DNA of 64,000 bases, from NCBI GenBank assembly GCA_019915015.1, contig JAHBBC010000026.1, forward strand, positions 248,001 to 312,000. The letters run 5' to 3'. The DNA comes from Auriscalpium vulgare. Its lineage: Eukaryota; Basidiomycota; Agaricomycetes; Russulales; Auriscalpiaceae. Every line of letters starts with the position of its first letter. The stretch's first letter is position 1. A model generated the notes under the pieces. That model was not told where the DNA came from. It did not search any database and saw only the letters and a program-made list of their open reading frames with translations. The position numbers and the translations under genes were made by a program. Positions 30,745 through 40,514 of the stretch are shown here, piece after piece.

Positions 30745-32943
30745 ATGACTACGCTTATGCCAGCTCGTGGTGATCGCACCGCCCCTATATTTACCCCAGA
30801 ACAGCCTCGTTCAATCCGCAGGTTCTTTGCAGACCTTGAAATCCTATTCCTTCGTTGCTCAATCACCAAGGATGAAGAGAAGAAGACTTGGGCACAGAGT
30901 TATGTCCCTATCGAAGTAGCCGATCTTTTCGACGCCATGACAGAGTTCACCGACGCCTCCAAGTCATACAAAGAGTTCAAGGAAGCTGTCGCGAAGCTCT
31001 ACCCAGGTGCTAGCGAAGACAAAGCATATTCAGTTGCAGACCTTGAGCACCTCGTCGCGGAACGTCGCGCCAACGGAATCTCGACGCTGGAAGAGTTCGC
31101 AACATTCCATCGCGACTTCTTGACGCTCTCCAGCTATCTTATCAAGCACAAGCGCCTCTCAGACCTCCAGCAACAACGAGAATTCGTTCGAGGCATCCCA
31201 GCTGAGCTTTGGCAGCGTGTCCATGCTCGCCTTCAGATCAAATTGCCAGACCAGGAGCCAGAAGACCCCTATCTTGTTTCTGACGTCAAGGACGCAACGA
31301 ACTATGTTCTACATGGCACAGCAGCCTCTTCCTTTCGCAACGACACCGCTTTAGCACCCAGCTCATCATTAACGCCAGCCCCAGCGATCAAGACAGAAGA
31401 ACTCCTTGTCACCCTCGTTCGTTCGCTCACCCAAGCAATTCAAGGCAATAGCGCAGTCCCAGCAGCCTTGTCCACGCCCACACCTGCTCCAGTTGACACC
31501 ATTCGCTCGGAGAATCGTTGCCTATATGATGGCGCTCCAGATCATCACATCGCGAACTGTCCTGCAGTCGAAGAAGACATCCGCACTGGCTACGTCAAGC
31601 GAAACCATGAAGGACGAGTCATACTACCTGGTGGAGGATTTGTTCCTCGCTTTATTACAGGCAACACCCTTCGTGATCGCATGATGGAGTGGCATCGACG
31701 CAACCCAGGCCAGCGCGCACAAGCCCAGATGATGCTCGCAGTTGAGCCGCTCTCGACGTTCACGCTTTCCGCGACAGATCGCATCGCCGCACTTGAAGCG
31801 GAGCTAGCAGCACTGAAAGGCCCACAGGCTCGCGATTCGTTCAAGTTGGTCTTCGACGGCGTAGAAGTGCCCCCTCGTCGAACCGCGAACGTGAAGCCGA
31901 CTCAAGATGCCCCACCAGTTCAAGCTCCAGCTCCAGCGCAAGCTCCCGCTCCTAGCCCAGCACAGTCATCAGCACCTCGCACACCTTTGCACCCCTTTGC
32001 CAAAGCTCGTGACGCTACTTCCGCCCCAGTCAAGCAGACACGCTTTGTCCCTGCAGACCCGCCCAGGCCTTCGAATGCGCGAGACACCGCTTACAAGACA
32101 AATGCTCCAGTCCACAAGACAGAGATAGCAGACACAGTGTTTGCTCGCTCGATGAAAGCGAACTCGATCACGCTCACACCTGAGGAACTCCTTTCACTCT
32201 CGCCAGAGGTCCGCGCGAAGTATCGCGATGTTGTCACACCTCGTCGTGCAGTCAATGAGCAAGTCATTTCCAGTTTCCCCACTGTCGAAGAGGTCCCAGA
32301 AGACATAGTCTCGCCCGCCGCGGCAATTGCCGAAGCTGAAGCCAAGACGTTTGCAAACTATGTCCCTGCCCCTCGTGTTATCGCGCCAGATCGCAATAAC
32401 CCTCCGCCCGGCGTCCTAGTCATTGATGATCCATATGAGACGTACCTGATGGACTTAGCCCCTGAAGAAGAGCCTAAAGTCTTGACTGTCGCCCGCGAAT
32501 CACATGCGCTCCGCTCCATCGACGCTATCATTGACAACAAAGACACAGTTGAATGCCTTTTGGATCCCGGGTCACAGATTATCTCGATGTCAGAAGAGAT
32601 TTGTCACCATCTTGGCCTCGCATACGACCCTTCGATCCGCATTCGTGTTCAGAGTGCCAACACACACTATGACAGCTCGCTTGGATTAGCTCGCAACGTC
32701 CCCGTCAAGATCGCGAATATTACCATCTACTTGCAGATCCACGTCATTCGCAACGTCGCGTACGACATTCTACTTGGACGCCCCTTCGACGTTATCACAG
32801 AGAGTGTTGTGCGCAACTTCAAGAACGAAGACCAGACTGTTACGCTTCGCAATCCCAACTCGACAGCTGTTGTCACAGTGCCTACGTTCCCTAGAGGGCA
32901 TCATCGGTTTCGAGTCTCACAGGAGACAACTTTCGCTGCTTGA
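30745..32943 (+). CDS. Gag and aspartic protease polyprotein
   Basis: The frame is open from inside the LTR (30262). The first ATG after the LTR is at 30745 (MTTLMPARGD) and is my choice of start, giving about 732 residues. The N-terminal half is a retrotransposon Gag (RSIRRFFADLEILF, KKTWAQSYV). A zinc-knuckle-like motif lies at about 31518-31560 (CLYDGAPDHHIANC) but has Asp where the second Cys should be. A Pro/Ala-rich linker follows. The C-terminal part is the protease, with the active-site motif LLDPGSQI, where the family usually has D-T/S-G, and the flap/partner motif YDILLGRPF. It ends at the stop at 32941 and overlaps the pol frame by up to 170 bases. Confidence 0.85.
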   Translation: MTTLMPARGDRTAPIFTPEQPRSIRRFFADLEILFLRCSITKDEEKKTWAQSYVPIEVADLFDAMTEFTDASKSYKEFKEAVAKLYPGASEDKAYSVADLEHLVAERRANGISTLEEFATFHRDFLTLSSYLIKHKRLSDLQQQREFVRGIPAELWQRVHARLQIKLPDQEPEDPYLVSDVKDATNYVLHGTAASSFRNDTALAPSSSLTPAPAIKTEELLVTLVRSLTQAIQGNSAVPAALSTPTPAPVDTIRSENRCLYDGAPDHHIANCPAVEEDIRTGYVKRNHEGRVILPGGGFVPRFITGNTLRDRMMEWHRRNPGQRAQAQMMLAVEPLSTFTLSATDRIAALEAELAALKGPQARDSFKLVFDGVEVPPRRTANVKPTQDAPPVQAPAPAQAPAPSPAQSSAPRTPLHPFAKARDATSAPVKQTRFVPADPPRPSNARDTAYKTNAPVHKTEIADTVFARSMKANSITLTPEELLSLSPEVRAKYRDVVTPRRAVNEQVISSFPTVEEVPEDIVSPAAAIAEAEAKTFANYVPAPRVIAPDRNNPPPGVLVIDDPYETYLMDLAPEEEPKVLTVARESHALRSIDAIIDNKDTVECLLDPGSQIISMSEEICHHLGLAYDPSIRIRVQSANTHYDSSLGLARNVPVKIANITIYLQIHVIRNVAYDILLGRPFDVITESVVRNFKNEDQTVTLRNPNSTAVVTVPTFPRGHHRFRVSQETTFAA

Positions 32944-35900
32944 TTATCTAGAAGATGGTGAAGAAGTCGCCCTCATCTTGGAAGGCGACGGCGCGAGTGT
33001 TCGCGCACTTGCTTATACCCCTCTTGACCCTTCAGACGAATCCTCGCTCCAGTTTGCTTATTTAACCGCCTCCGACGCTCGTTCTTTGCTTCCCAACCAC
33101 GCCGCTCCAGCAGCCTTTACAGTTTTGACTTCAACGTTCGCTCCAAATCCCGCCTCAACGCAATCCACACTCTTTTCTACCTTTGCCTCAGACCTTCGTC
33201 CACTGCCTTTGCCAGAGAATCAGATACCCCCAGTTCGCGAAACGTTTGCGAAGCGCAAGTACAAGCCCGTTGCCCAGAAAGTCAAGCCTGTGCTAGGCTC
33301 AGTCCCAGAACAGTTCCGCATAGTTCGCAACATACAGGGAGATCCCCTTGCATCGCTCCCTATGCTCCCTACGCATCCCCCGCCCTTTGTACCCACCGGA
33401 CGCTACACGCAAGAACGCAAAGACACTGTTGATAGCCAAGAGTGCTACAATTTCCTTCAGCCAGCCGAACGAGACCTATTGCACCACGTCATTTCAGTTC
33501 ACAACGACGCTTTCGCTTGGAATGACTCAGAGCGAGGCAGTTTCAAGCGCGAGTTCTTTCCTCCAGTCCAAATCCCTGTCGTTCCGCATACACCTTGGGT
33601 ACAGCGCAATATTCCGATCCCACCAGGTCTTTACAAAGAAGTCACAGATCTCATTCGTCGCAAGATTCATGCAGGCACATATGAAGACTCGAATTCATCG
33701 TATCGTTCGCGTTGGTTCTGCGTCGCGAAGAAAGATGGCAAGTCGCTACGCATTGTTCACAGTCTTGAGCCCCTCAACGCCGTCACTATCGCACATTCCG
33801 GAGTCACACCCACGCCTGAGCACCTTGCAGAACAGTTCGGAGGCCGCGCATGCGGTGGAATACTCGATCTCTACGTTGGCTATGACGAACGCCTCATTGA
33901 CGAAGACTCGCGAGATCTCACTACGTTCCAGACGCCCTTTGGAGCCAAGCGCCTTGTCACCCTACCCATGGGATGGACGAACTCAGTTCCTATCTTCCAT
34001 GACGACGTCACGTACATCCTCCAGCCTGAGATACCAGCGATTACAGTCCCCTACATCGACGATGTCCCACTCAAAGGTCCCGCATCCGAGTATCTTGACG
34101 AATATGGCAAGCCCGAGCACATCGCGAACAATCGCAACATCCGCCGTTTTGTCTGGGAGCACTTCCAGAATGTCAACCGTATCTTGCAGCGCATGAAGTA
34201 TTGTGGTGGCACATTCTCTGGCACCAAGTCTATCATTATCAGTCGCGAGTTCACCGTTCTTGGCCATCGTTGCACCCCAGAAGGTCGACGTCCTGACGAG
34301 TCCACTGTCTCAGTTATCCGCAACTGGGGCCCCTGCAAAGATGTCTCTGACGTTCGTGCATTCCTTGGTACCATTGGAGTCTGCCGCATTTTCATCGACT
34401 CGTTCGCGAAACGTGCCCACGTCTTGACACAGCTTACTCGCAAAGGTGTCCCATTCGAGTTCGGACCAGAACATATTGCCGCTCAAGAAGACCTTAAAGT
34501 AGCCTTGCTCGCCTCGCCAGCGCTCCGTGCCATCAACTATGAATCACCCGACCCAGTTGTCTTAGCTGTTGACTCCTCGTACATTGCAATAGGCTATATC
34601 TTAGCGCAAGACGTCGCGACCCCCAAGAAGACGCTCCGCTATATCAATCGCTTTGGTTCTATCACGCTCAACGACCGCGAACGACGCTTCTCCCAGCCTA
34701 AGCTTGAGATTTACGGCCTTTTCCGTGCACTACGCACACTCCGCATCTATCTACTTGGCGTTCGCAACCTAGTTGTTGAAGTAGACGCTAGCGCTATCAA
34801 AGGAATGCTCAAGAACCCGGATCTCGTCCCTAGTGCAAGTATCAATCGATGGATTCTAGGCATCCTCATCTTCCATTTCAAGCTTCGCCACGTTCCAGGG
34901 GTTCGCCATGGACCAGACGGACTTTCGCGACATAGACAAGAAGGTGAAGATACCCCAGCAGAGACAGAACAAGATGACAGTTATGACGATTGGCTTGATA
35001 ACATGCATGGATTCCTTCACATTGTCTACCCTTCGCCTTCTGCGTTTCGTTCCCACATCCTAGCTGTGCCCACCCACCCTCCCTGCTTCGCGACCTATGC
35101 CCTGACCGAGGACGGTCAAGACTTCAGTAAGGAGGAGGAGGAGCCCAAGCTCTGTTATGACGATGTGCCACGTTCCGACTCAGCTAGAACCCACGACCTT
35201 CGCATTCAAGCAGTCCACAATTGGTTAAGGAAACCAGAACGCCCAGAAGACTTGTCAGATTCTGAGTTCGCGACCTTTGTCCGCTATGCGACGCGCTTCT
35301 TTATCGACAAGACAAGACTTTGGCGACGCAGTCTTGATGGCGCACACAAGCTTGTGATACAACCAGCTCAACGACTTCAAGTTCTTGCAGAATGTCATGA
35401 TCGTGTTGGACATCGCGGAGTTTTTGCTACAAGATCGCTTATTCAAGAACGTTTTTGGTGGCCAGCTTCCGAAGCGGATGCCATGTGGTATGTCCGCAGC
35501 TGTCTCATCTGTCAGCAGCGTCAGAAGCGTCAAGTTCTCATCCCCCCGGTTGTTGCGACACCCGCTGCGCTCTTCGCGAAGATCTACGTTGACACAATGC
35601 ATATGCCAGTCTCTAACGGCTTTCGCTATATTGTTCAAGGACGCTGTTCACTCACCCAGTACCCCGAGTTTCGACTCCTACGCCGTGAGACAGCCAAGGC
35701 CATTGCAGATTGGGTCTTTGAAGATATCCTTTGTCGTTGGGGTTCATTAAGCGAAATCGTCACAGACAACGGAGGCCCATTTGTCAAGGCACTTGACTAT
35801 CTGTCCAAGAAGTACAACATTCGCCATATTCGCATCAGTGGTTACAATTCGCGAGCCAACGGCATCGTTGAGCGTGCACACTTTGACGTTCGTCAAGCAT

Positions 35901-36592
35901 TGTTCAAGGCCTGCGATGGAGAACAGAGTCGCTGGTCTATGTCTGCGCACACAGTCTTTTGGTCCGAGCGCCTTACTACAAGACGCCGCATGGGTTGCTC
36001 GCCCTACTTTGCAGTCACAGGTTGTCATCCGCTCATTCCCCTTGACATATCCGAAGCAACGTACCTCTTGCCGCCGCCCACGTCCATTCTTTCGACCACA
36101 GACCTCATTGCACGACGCGCCATAGCCCTCCAGAAGCGACACGAGCACATTTCACACCTGCGTTCCAAGGTTTTTGCACATCGTCTAGCAGCAGCAGAGC
36201 GCTTTGAGCGTGACCACGCAGCGACCATTCGCGACTTTGATTTCAAGCGTGGAGACCTTGTATTGATCCGCCACACCGCTATCGAGAAGTCGCTAAACCG
36301 CAAGATGCGCCCTCGCTATCTAGGCCCCCTTGTTGTTGTATCGCGAAACCGCGGAGGCGCCTACCTTGTTGCAGAACTAGATGGTTCCGTCTTTGATCGA
36401 CCCATTGCCGCCTTCAGAGTCATCCCCTTCTTTGCGCGAAAGCGAATTGAAGTGGACTTAGATGCCATTGATATTGACACTACTCGACTTCGCGAACTAG
36501 AAGCTTCCCAGTCCTTAGGAGACGATGACAGCTTAGAAGACATGCCAATAGCCGATGAAGACGACATGGATGGTCCCCCAGATGGCTCCTGA
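32774..36592 (+). CDS. Pol: reverse transcriptase, RNase H, integrase
   Basis: The open frame begins inside the gag-protease frame, displaced by +1, and has no good ATG at its start. It is probably made by ribosomal frameshifting; the coordinate given is the start of the open frame. The reverse transcriptase lies at about residues 250-520, with VHSLEPLN, FGGRACGGILDLYVGYD, TPFGAKRLVTLPMGWTNS and the catalytic YIDD. RNase H follows (LAVDSSYIAIGYIL, VDASAIKGML). The integrase has an HX4H/CX2C zinc motif (HDRVGH, CLICQQ) and the DDE residues in YVDTMHM, TDNGGPF and NGIVERAH. A GPY/F-like module ends it (RYLGPLVVVSRNRGGAYLV). No chromodomain is evident. No internal stop is seen. Confidence 0.9.
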   Translation: MDAPSTLSQRVLCATSRTKTRLLRFAIPTRQLLSQCLRSLEGIIGFESHRRQLSLLDYLEDGEEVALILEGDGASVRALAYTPLDPSDESSLQFAYLTASDARSLLPNHAAPAAFTVLTSTFAPNPASTQSTLFSTFASDLRPLPLPENQIPPVRETFAKRKYKPVAQKVKPVLGSVPEQFRIVRNIQGDPLASLPMLPTHPPPFVPTGRYTQERKDTVDSQECYNFLQPAERDLLHHVISVHNDAFAWNDSERGSFKREFFPPVQIPVVPHTPWVQRNIPIPPGLYKEVTDLIRRKIHAGTYEDSNSSYRSRWFCVAKKDGKSLRIVHSLEPLNAVTIAHSGVTPTPEHLAEQFGGRACGGILDLYVGYDERLIDEDSRDLTTFQTPFGAKRLVTLPMGWTNSVPIFHDDVTYILQPEIPAITVPYIDDVPLKGPASEYLDEYGKPEHIANNRNIRRFVWEHFQNVNRILQRMKYCGGTFSGTKSIIISREFTVLGHRCTPEGRRPDESTVSVIRNWGPCKDVSDVRAFLGTIGVCRIFIDSFAKRAHVLTQLTRKGVPFEFGPEHIAAQEDLKVALLASPALRAINYESPDPVVLAVDSSYIAIGYILAQDVATPKKTLRYINRFGSITLNDRERRFSQPKLEIYGLFRALRTLRIYLLGVRNLVVEVDASAIKGMLKNPDLVPSASINRWILGILIFHFKLRHVPGVRHGPDGLSRHRQEGEDTPAETEQDDSYDDWLDNMHGFLHIVYPSPSAFRSHILAVPTHPPCFATYALTEDGQDFSKEEEEPKLCYDDVPRSDSARTHDLRIQAVHNWLRKPERPEDLSDSEFATFVRYATRFFIDKTRLWRRSLDGAHKLVIQPAQRLQVLAECHDRVGHRGVFATRSLIQERFWWPASEADAMWYVRSCLICQQRQKRQVLIPPVVATPAALFAKIYVDTMHMPVSNGFRYIVQGRCSLTQYPEFRLLRRETAKAIADWVFEDILCRWGSLSEIVTDNGGPFVKALDYLSKKYNIRHIRISGYNSRANGIVERAHFDVRQALFKACDGEQSRWSMSAHTVFWSERLTTRRRMGCSPYFAVTGCHPLIPLDISEATYLLPPPTSILSTTDLIARRAIALQKRHEHISHLRSKVFAHRLAAAERFERDHAATIRDFDFKRGDLVLIRHTAIEKSLNRKMRPRYLGPLVVVSRNRGGAYLVAELDGSVFDRPIAAFRVIPFFARKRIEVDLDAIDIDTTRLRELEASQSLGDDDSLEDMPIADEDDMDGPPDGS
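35103..35143 (+). other. internal copy of the polypurine-tract region
   Basis: TGACCGAGGACGGTCA (a perfect inverted repeat with a 4-base loop) followed by 'cttcagt' and AAGGAGGAGGAGGAG lies within pol. The same string precedes the 3' LTR at 36805-36840. It could act as a central polypurine tract. Confidence 0.5.
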
Positions 36593-36830
36593 CTCCTTTG
36601 TTTTGTTTCTCTTTCCAGCATGCTACGCATGGTTTCCCTTGTGTTTGTTTAAGTTTTGTTTCCCTTTTGCCCATGCCATTTACAGAGACCAAGAAGGGAC
36701 ATTCAAGTTCGCTATATGCTTCACTCTTCCATTTCTGTATCCTTTCGTTCCCACCCACCGCAGCCCCCAGCACTCCTTTGCCGACCCGTATTCAACGCAC
36801 GCGCTGACCGAGGACGGTCAGATCTTCAGT

Positions 36831-36840
36831 AAGGAGGAGG
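36831..36840 (+). other. polypurine tract
   Basis: AAGGAGGAGG directly before the 3' LTR is the expected primer site for plus-strand synthesis. Confidence 0.8.
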
Positions 36841-37998
36841 TGATACGCCCCCAGCGCGGGTGGCTTCTGTTTTCGCATTTTTGGCACGTTCTATCGCCTC
36901 AACATCGACTATCGCAACACATCGCGCTCGCAGTTCCAGCCAAGACGCTAGCACACTTGTAGCAACACGGGCCTATACTCCTTGACGTCTCCATCGATTC
37001 TCTACCATCCAGGCCACGCAGGATGATTGCACAAGTCCCCAAGTCATGTGTACACGCCCACCAAGTCACCGAGACGTTCTGAGCCAGCCATTAGCATTCT
37101 GTGCGCACGTCGCAATGTCTCGCGCATACATCCACATGTTGCCCTCGCCTCCCACCTCGTTCCCAGAGCGTCCTAGCGTTGCGCAGCCCCTCGACACGTC
37201 ACCCACAGGTCCCAGGGTCCGGTCTAGATGCAGTGTCTCAGAGCAATGTTCCGGTTTGATGGTTTCCGATACGTCGCGATCCGCATATCTCGGAGTTTCA
37301 CATGGAGATAGCACAGCCTTGCTGTTCCGATACGTCGCGATGCTTGTTTCTGATTGGATACGCCTTCTAGAATGTCTCACTATCCCCATACTTACCAGAT
37401 GACTCACAGTAGCCACAGAGACATGTTTCCCGTGTATATCTGTTGGTAGCTAGGTCACTGAATATCAGACAACTTCTCCCCTCCAGAGTCAACGTCTCAA
37501 ACCTTTGCAACATCGTTTTATCGCGTTCAACATCGACCTCGACCTTCAACTTCGCAGCGCCCAAGATTATAGCCTTCACCTTCGCAGAGCCCACGTTTAC
37601 AAGCCTTCAACTTCGCAGAGCACATTGTTTTCACCTCGTCCAGCGTTATCGTGTTACGTCGCGACCTTCGTATCACCTTGTCCCCTTGTCCCCTCGTCCT
37701 CGCCTTTGTTCCCCCAAACGTCTCAGCCCTCCAGCAAGGTATTCTCAAGCTCGCTACACATCGCAACGTCCTGTTCCGCACCAGCAGTGTCGACTTCCAT
37801 CCCAGATCACCTTGTCCATTGTCCCATCGCCCTCCAAGTCACCTAGCGACTTCCCCCCAGCGTTCACGCCTCTCCCCGAGTCATCTGTAGGTCCTGGGAC
37901 GCGCCCCCAACCTGTTACTAGCACCGCTCGAGCCAGCAGGAGTTGGTTTTGTGGTTTGTTTTGCCATCTGACCGCCTGTGCGCCGAGATAGGTCATCA
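36841..37998 (+). repeat. right LTR
   Basis: Same length, ends and internal open frames as the left LTR. It is followed by GCGC, the target duplication. Confidence 0.9.
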
Positions 37999-38002
37999 GC
38001 GC

Positions 38003-39156
38003 ACTTATGATTGATGCGAGGATCCGATTATCGTGGAACAGGAAGTCCCCAGCAGCCCCTCGCAGGCTCTTGATGTGAAGCCCACTGAAGATACCACATC
38101 AGCACGACTTCAGCGCGCACGAGGCCGACGCACCAGAGTGGCGACACCTACTGTTGTCACGGGCGAGCGGGCCCAACCTGCACACGCACAGTCAGCCGGG
38201 GCGCCGTGTCCGGGAAAAAGAAACAAACTGCACGCACGCACGGAACCACACATATTGTTCATGGTTGATGGTGTGTCCTGCATCGCGGTCGAAATCAGCG
38301 TGTCAGTTACACGGCACTGGCATGTCACGCGCCAGAAACAATGAAGATGTTTAACGCGCGGCGGCGAGTCGCGGAGGAAGGCCTCGACTAGAGGAAACGA
38401 TATATAGACTCGTTCTCTCGGCGTCGTTCTTCTTTCCCTCGCAATGTGGCTCTGCACAGCTCGCACAAACGACGCGCGCTGGGTACGTATTGGTCTCGGA
38501 GGGTACTCCAGAGCTACGACGGCGCGACTGTGCGTTTCTGCTCTCCGCACAGCGCGGGCTCTTGCTCTGAAGTCGACTGACTGTTCTGCATAGACATCGC
38601 AGCTGGTCCGAGCGCAAGATATCTCGGAGAGAAGATGCGCTCTTCATGTTTGACTGCGTGCAAACAGGGATAGAACTTGGATGGAGACCATGCGCCACCG
38701 GTGCGCCGCATCGTACTAGTATACGGAGGTCCATACAGCCAGAATGTAGCCATCCAGGCCCCCGTACGGCGCACCTAAGCTCCGATTTTCCCGGCATTAC
38801 AACAAGGGAATAAAGCGACAACGTGCACTAGCTATAGTATGATTGATACAAGAATACTCGAATTCAAGGAGCAAAACGACACGTTCAGAAAACTCCCACA
38901 AGACGGCCCCGCGGCCGCCGCGCCCCCGCAGACTCTGCCGGACACTGTGTGAGCTCACCGCAGAGACGCGGCAGAAGAAAGACGCACCTCGCAACACAGA
39001 GTTGTTGGCCTCGTTTAGCACCCCCGCTACGCTGAACAGGGACCGGTCCTCGCGGTGGGTCGGCAGCGGACGACATGCCCGGAGTCCGGCCACGCCCTGC
39101 ATTGCCGAACACAAACTCATCAGTCACGATCGTAGCGCAGAGCATATGCGATCCAG
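38003..39156. other. no gene recognised; 3' part of unit D
   Basis: An inverted copy of the unit 3' motif (about 38006-38022, tatgattgatgcgag) lies directly beside the Gypsy insertion. Relative to the unit D promoter on the minus strand it is about 1.3 kb downstream, longer than in units A, C and F. Open frames are short and motif-free. Confidence 0.4.
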
Positions 39157-39294
39157 CTACGTGCGATCGTGCGAGGTTTTAAACCTGCGATTGTCACCCA
39201 TAGCAGCGGCCAGCATCGAGGTGACATTGATGTGCGGAGCATAGTAAAGGGCCAGGATGAGGATCGGTATGCGACGCGGGCGCGGCGGGGACAT
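39157..39294 (-). CDS. short secreted peptide, unit D (45 aa)
   Basis: The ATG at 39294 (gccatg) lies about 50 bases after the TATA box of the module. Residues 1-20 have a basic head (PPRPRR) and a hydrophobic core (IPILILALYYA), a good signal peptide, followed by PHIN, which parallels SIPHIR in unit C. The remaining 23 residues have no cysteine. No function is known. Support comes from conservation of promoter, start context and leader among copies. Confidence 0.4.
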   Translation of the reverse strand: MSPPRPRRIPILILALYYAPHINVTSMLAAAMGDNRRFKTSHDRT

Positions 39295-39342
39295 GGCGGG
39301 GGGGAGCAAAGAGCAGATACGCCAGCGCGGGCAGCGTGGGCG

Positions 39343-39426
39343 GTTTATATAGGGCACGGTGTTTGGCCTGAGGAGGGGTGCCAAATAGCGCGAGAGACGC
39401 GTCGACAGGGCAGCAGTACGCACGTA
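39343..39426 (-). promoter_or_regulatory. unit D promoter module
   Basis: On the minus strand: CACGTA-type box at about 39421 (the E-box is degraded), ATTTGGCAC and GCCAAAC (plus-strand GCCAAAT at 39380 and GTTTGGC at 39361), and a CTATATAAA box at 39343-39352. Confidence 0.65.
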
Positions 39427-39700
39427 GTAGTAGGTTCTGTTTCCGCGCCTGCTCTGGGCTCTTTCCCTCCGTTGCTCTTGCTGACGGACTACATCGGCTT
39501 GCGACGTCGTAGACGACGACGCCAGCAAACTGCTCGAGCTGCGCGACAACAACTCATGCTCAGGAGCCACACGCTGGCGGCAAGGATGAGCAGGGCGCCG
39601 GACTGGCGCGACATGTCAGTGTATGCGCTCCATTTTTTTTTTTCAGCAGGCTCGGAAGCTGATACGGGTGCTCGAAGGGATACGTATTGGGCAGCTCGGA

Positions 39701-39744
39701 CTTGCTGGGAGTGGGCCGGTGCTAAGCACGACAGGTACGATTCC
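39701..39744 (+). repeat. dispersed 43-base motif, copy 1
   Basis: Starts CTTGCTGGGAGTGGGCCGGT and ends GTACGATTCC. Further copies are at 40515-40557 and 54721-54763. Its two halves resemble degenerate A and B boxes of a tRNA-like RNA polymerase III promoter. Confidence 0.55.
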
Positions 39745-40061
39745 GTTTCTAGCTTTGTATGAATATTATTGTGTAAAATATGTAGGATATGTAGTTACTG
39801 CGCTCTTTGAACCCTCCAATTTCACAACAAACATGGACCCAACCATGCCCCAATCGATACCTGGCCGGCCTCACTCGCAAGCTCGTTCAGGCCGCCAGGT
39901 ATTGAATTGGGACACTTAAGCCAAATATCTTGAGCGCAATTTCTTCTACGGGGGCAGTCTTGAGAATACAGATATTTGAGTTGGGCAGTACTTTGGTAGT
40001 CAAGAGACATGGTGTCATTTACGGATGCACACCACAGTAATTCTGAAAACAATAGGAAAGA

Positions 40062-40155
40062 AATGTATACATAGTCTAGTGGTAAGTAGAGATGCTACTA
40101 TGATTCTCTTGTAGGTAAGGGAACTAGAGTTCAAATCCCACTTAGGACCCCTTGA
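40062..40155 (+). repeat. tRNA-derived SINE-like sequence
   Basis: TAGTCTAGTGGTAAG (A-box type) and GAGTTCAAATCCC (B-box type) are spaced as in a tRNA, but the acceptor strands do not pair, so it is a tRNA-derived element and not a tRNA gene. It leads into an AT-rich body with two hairpins. Confidence 0.5.
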
Positions 40156-40171
40156 AAAATATTAGTATTTT

Positions 40172-40242
40172 CCGGCTATGTTAGCCGGAGTAGAGAGACA
40201 TGACGTAGTTTTCCGGGTACACCAGCTACAAACTACGTCATG
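40172..40242. repeat. two hairpins: CCGGCT and CATGACGTAGTTT palindromes
   Basis: CCGGCT/AGCCGG at 40172-40188. CATGACGTAGTTT at 40199-40211 pairs with AAACTACGTCATG at 40230-40242. Confidence 0.7.
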
Positions 40243-40514
40243 CTTCACGTCAACCGTGGGAACATTTTACCAAAAACGGAATTCATAGAGCTTTTGCGTC
40301 TGATACTAGGACAACTGGAATTTTACTCATATCTATTCTCCTTAGCTTACAAAATACAAAATACTGACTGAAACGAGAGTCTTTGAAAGGGTCATGAGGC
40401 AGAAAAACACGGGATTGGTGAAAAATAGACCGTGGGAACAAAGACCTATATATGGGGGCGAAGATGAAAGTTGCATGGGGGTCCAAAAACCGCGACTAGT
40501 GCTTACATAAGAAA

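Larger units (their letters stand above)
29125..37998 (+). mobile_element. Ty3/Gypsy LTR retrotransposon, complete
   Basis: The element is 8874 bases, bounded by LTRs of 1158 bases each that begin TG and end CA, flanked by a 4-base GCGC duplication (29121-29124 and 37999-38002). The order protease, reverse transcriptase, RNase H, integrase within the coding region is the Gypsy order. Every open frame inside the left LTR recurs with the same protein sequence in the right LTR, so the LTRs are identical as far as I can compare and the insertion is recent. No stop codons interrupt the two long frames. Confidence 0.9.

Noticed and set aside
40062..40155. tRNA gene on the plus strand
   Set aside because: A- and B-box-like blocks are present, but no cloverleaf can be folded from the acceptor strands.
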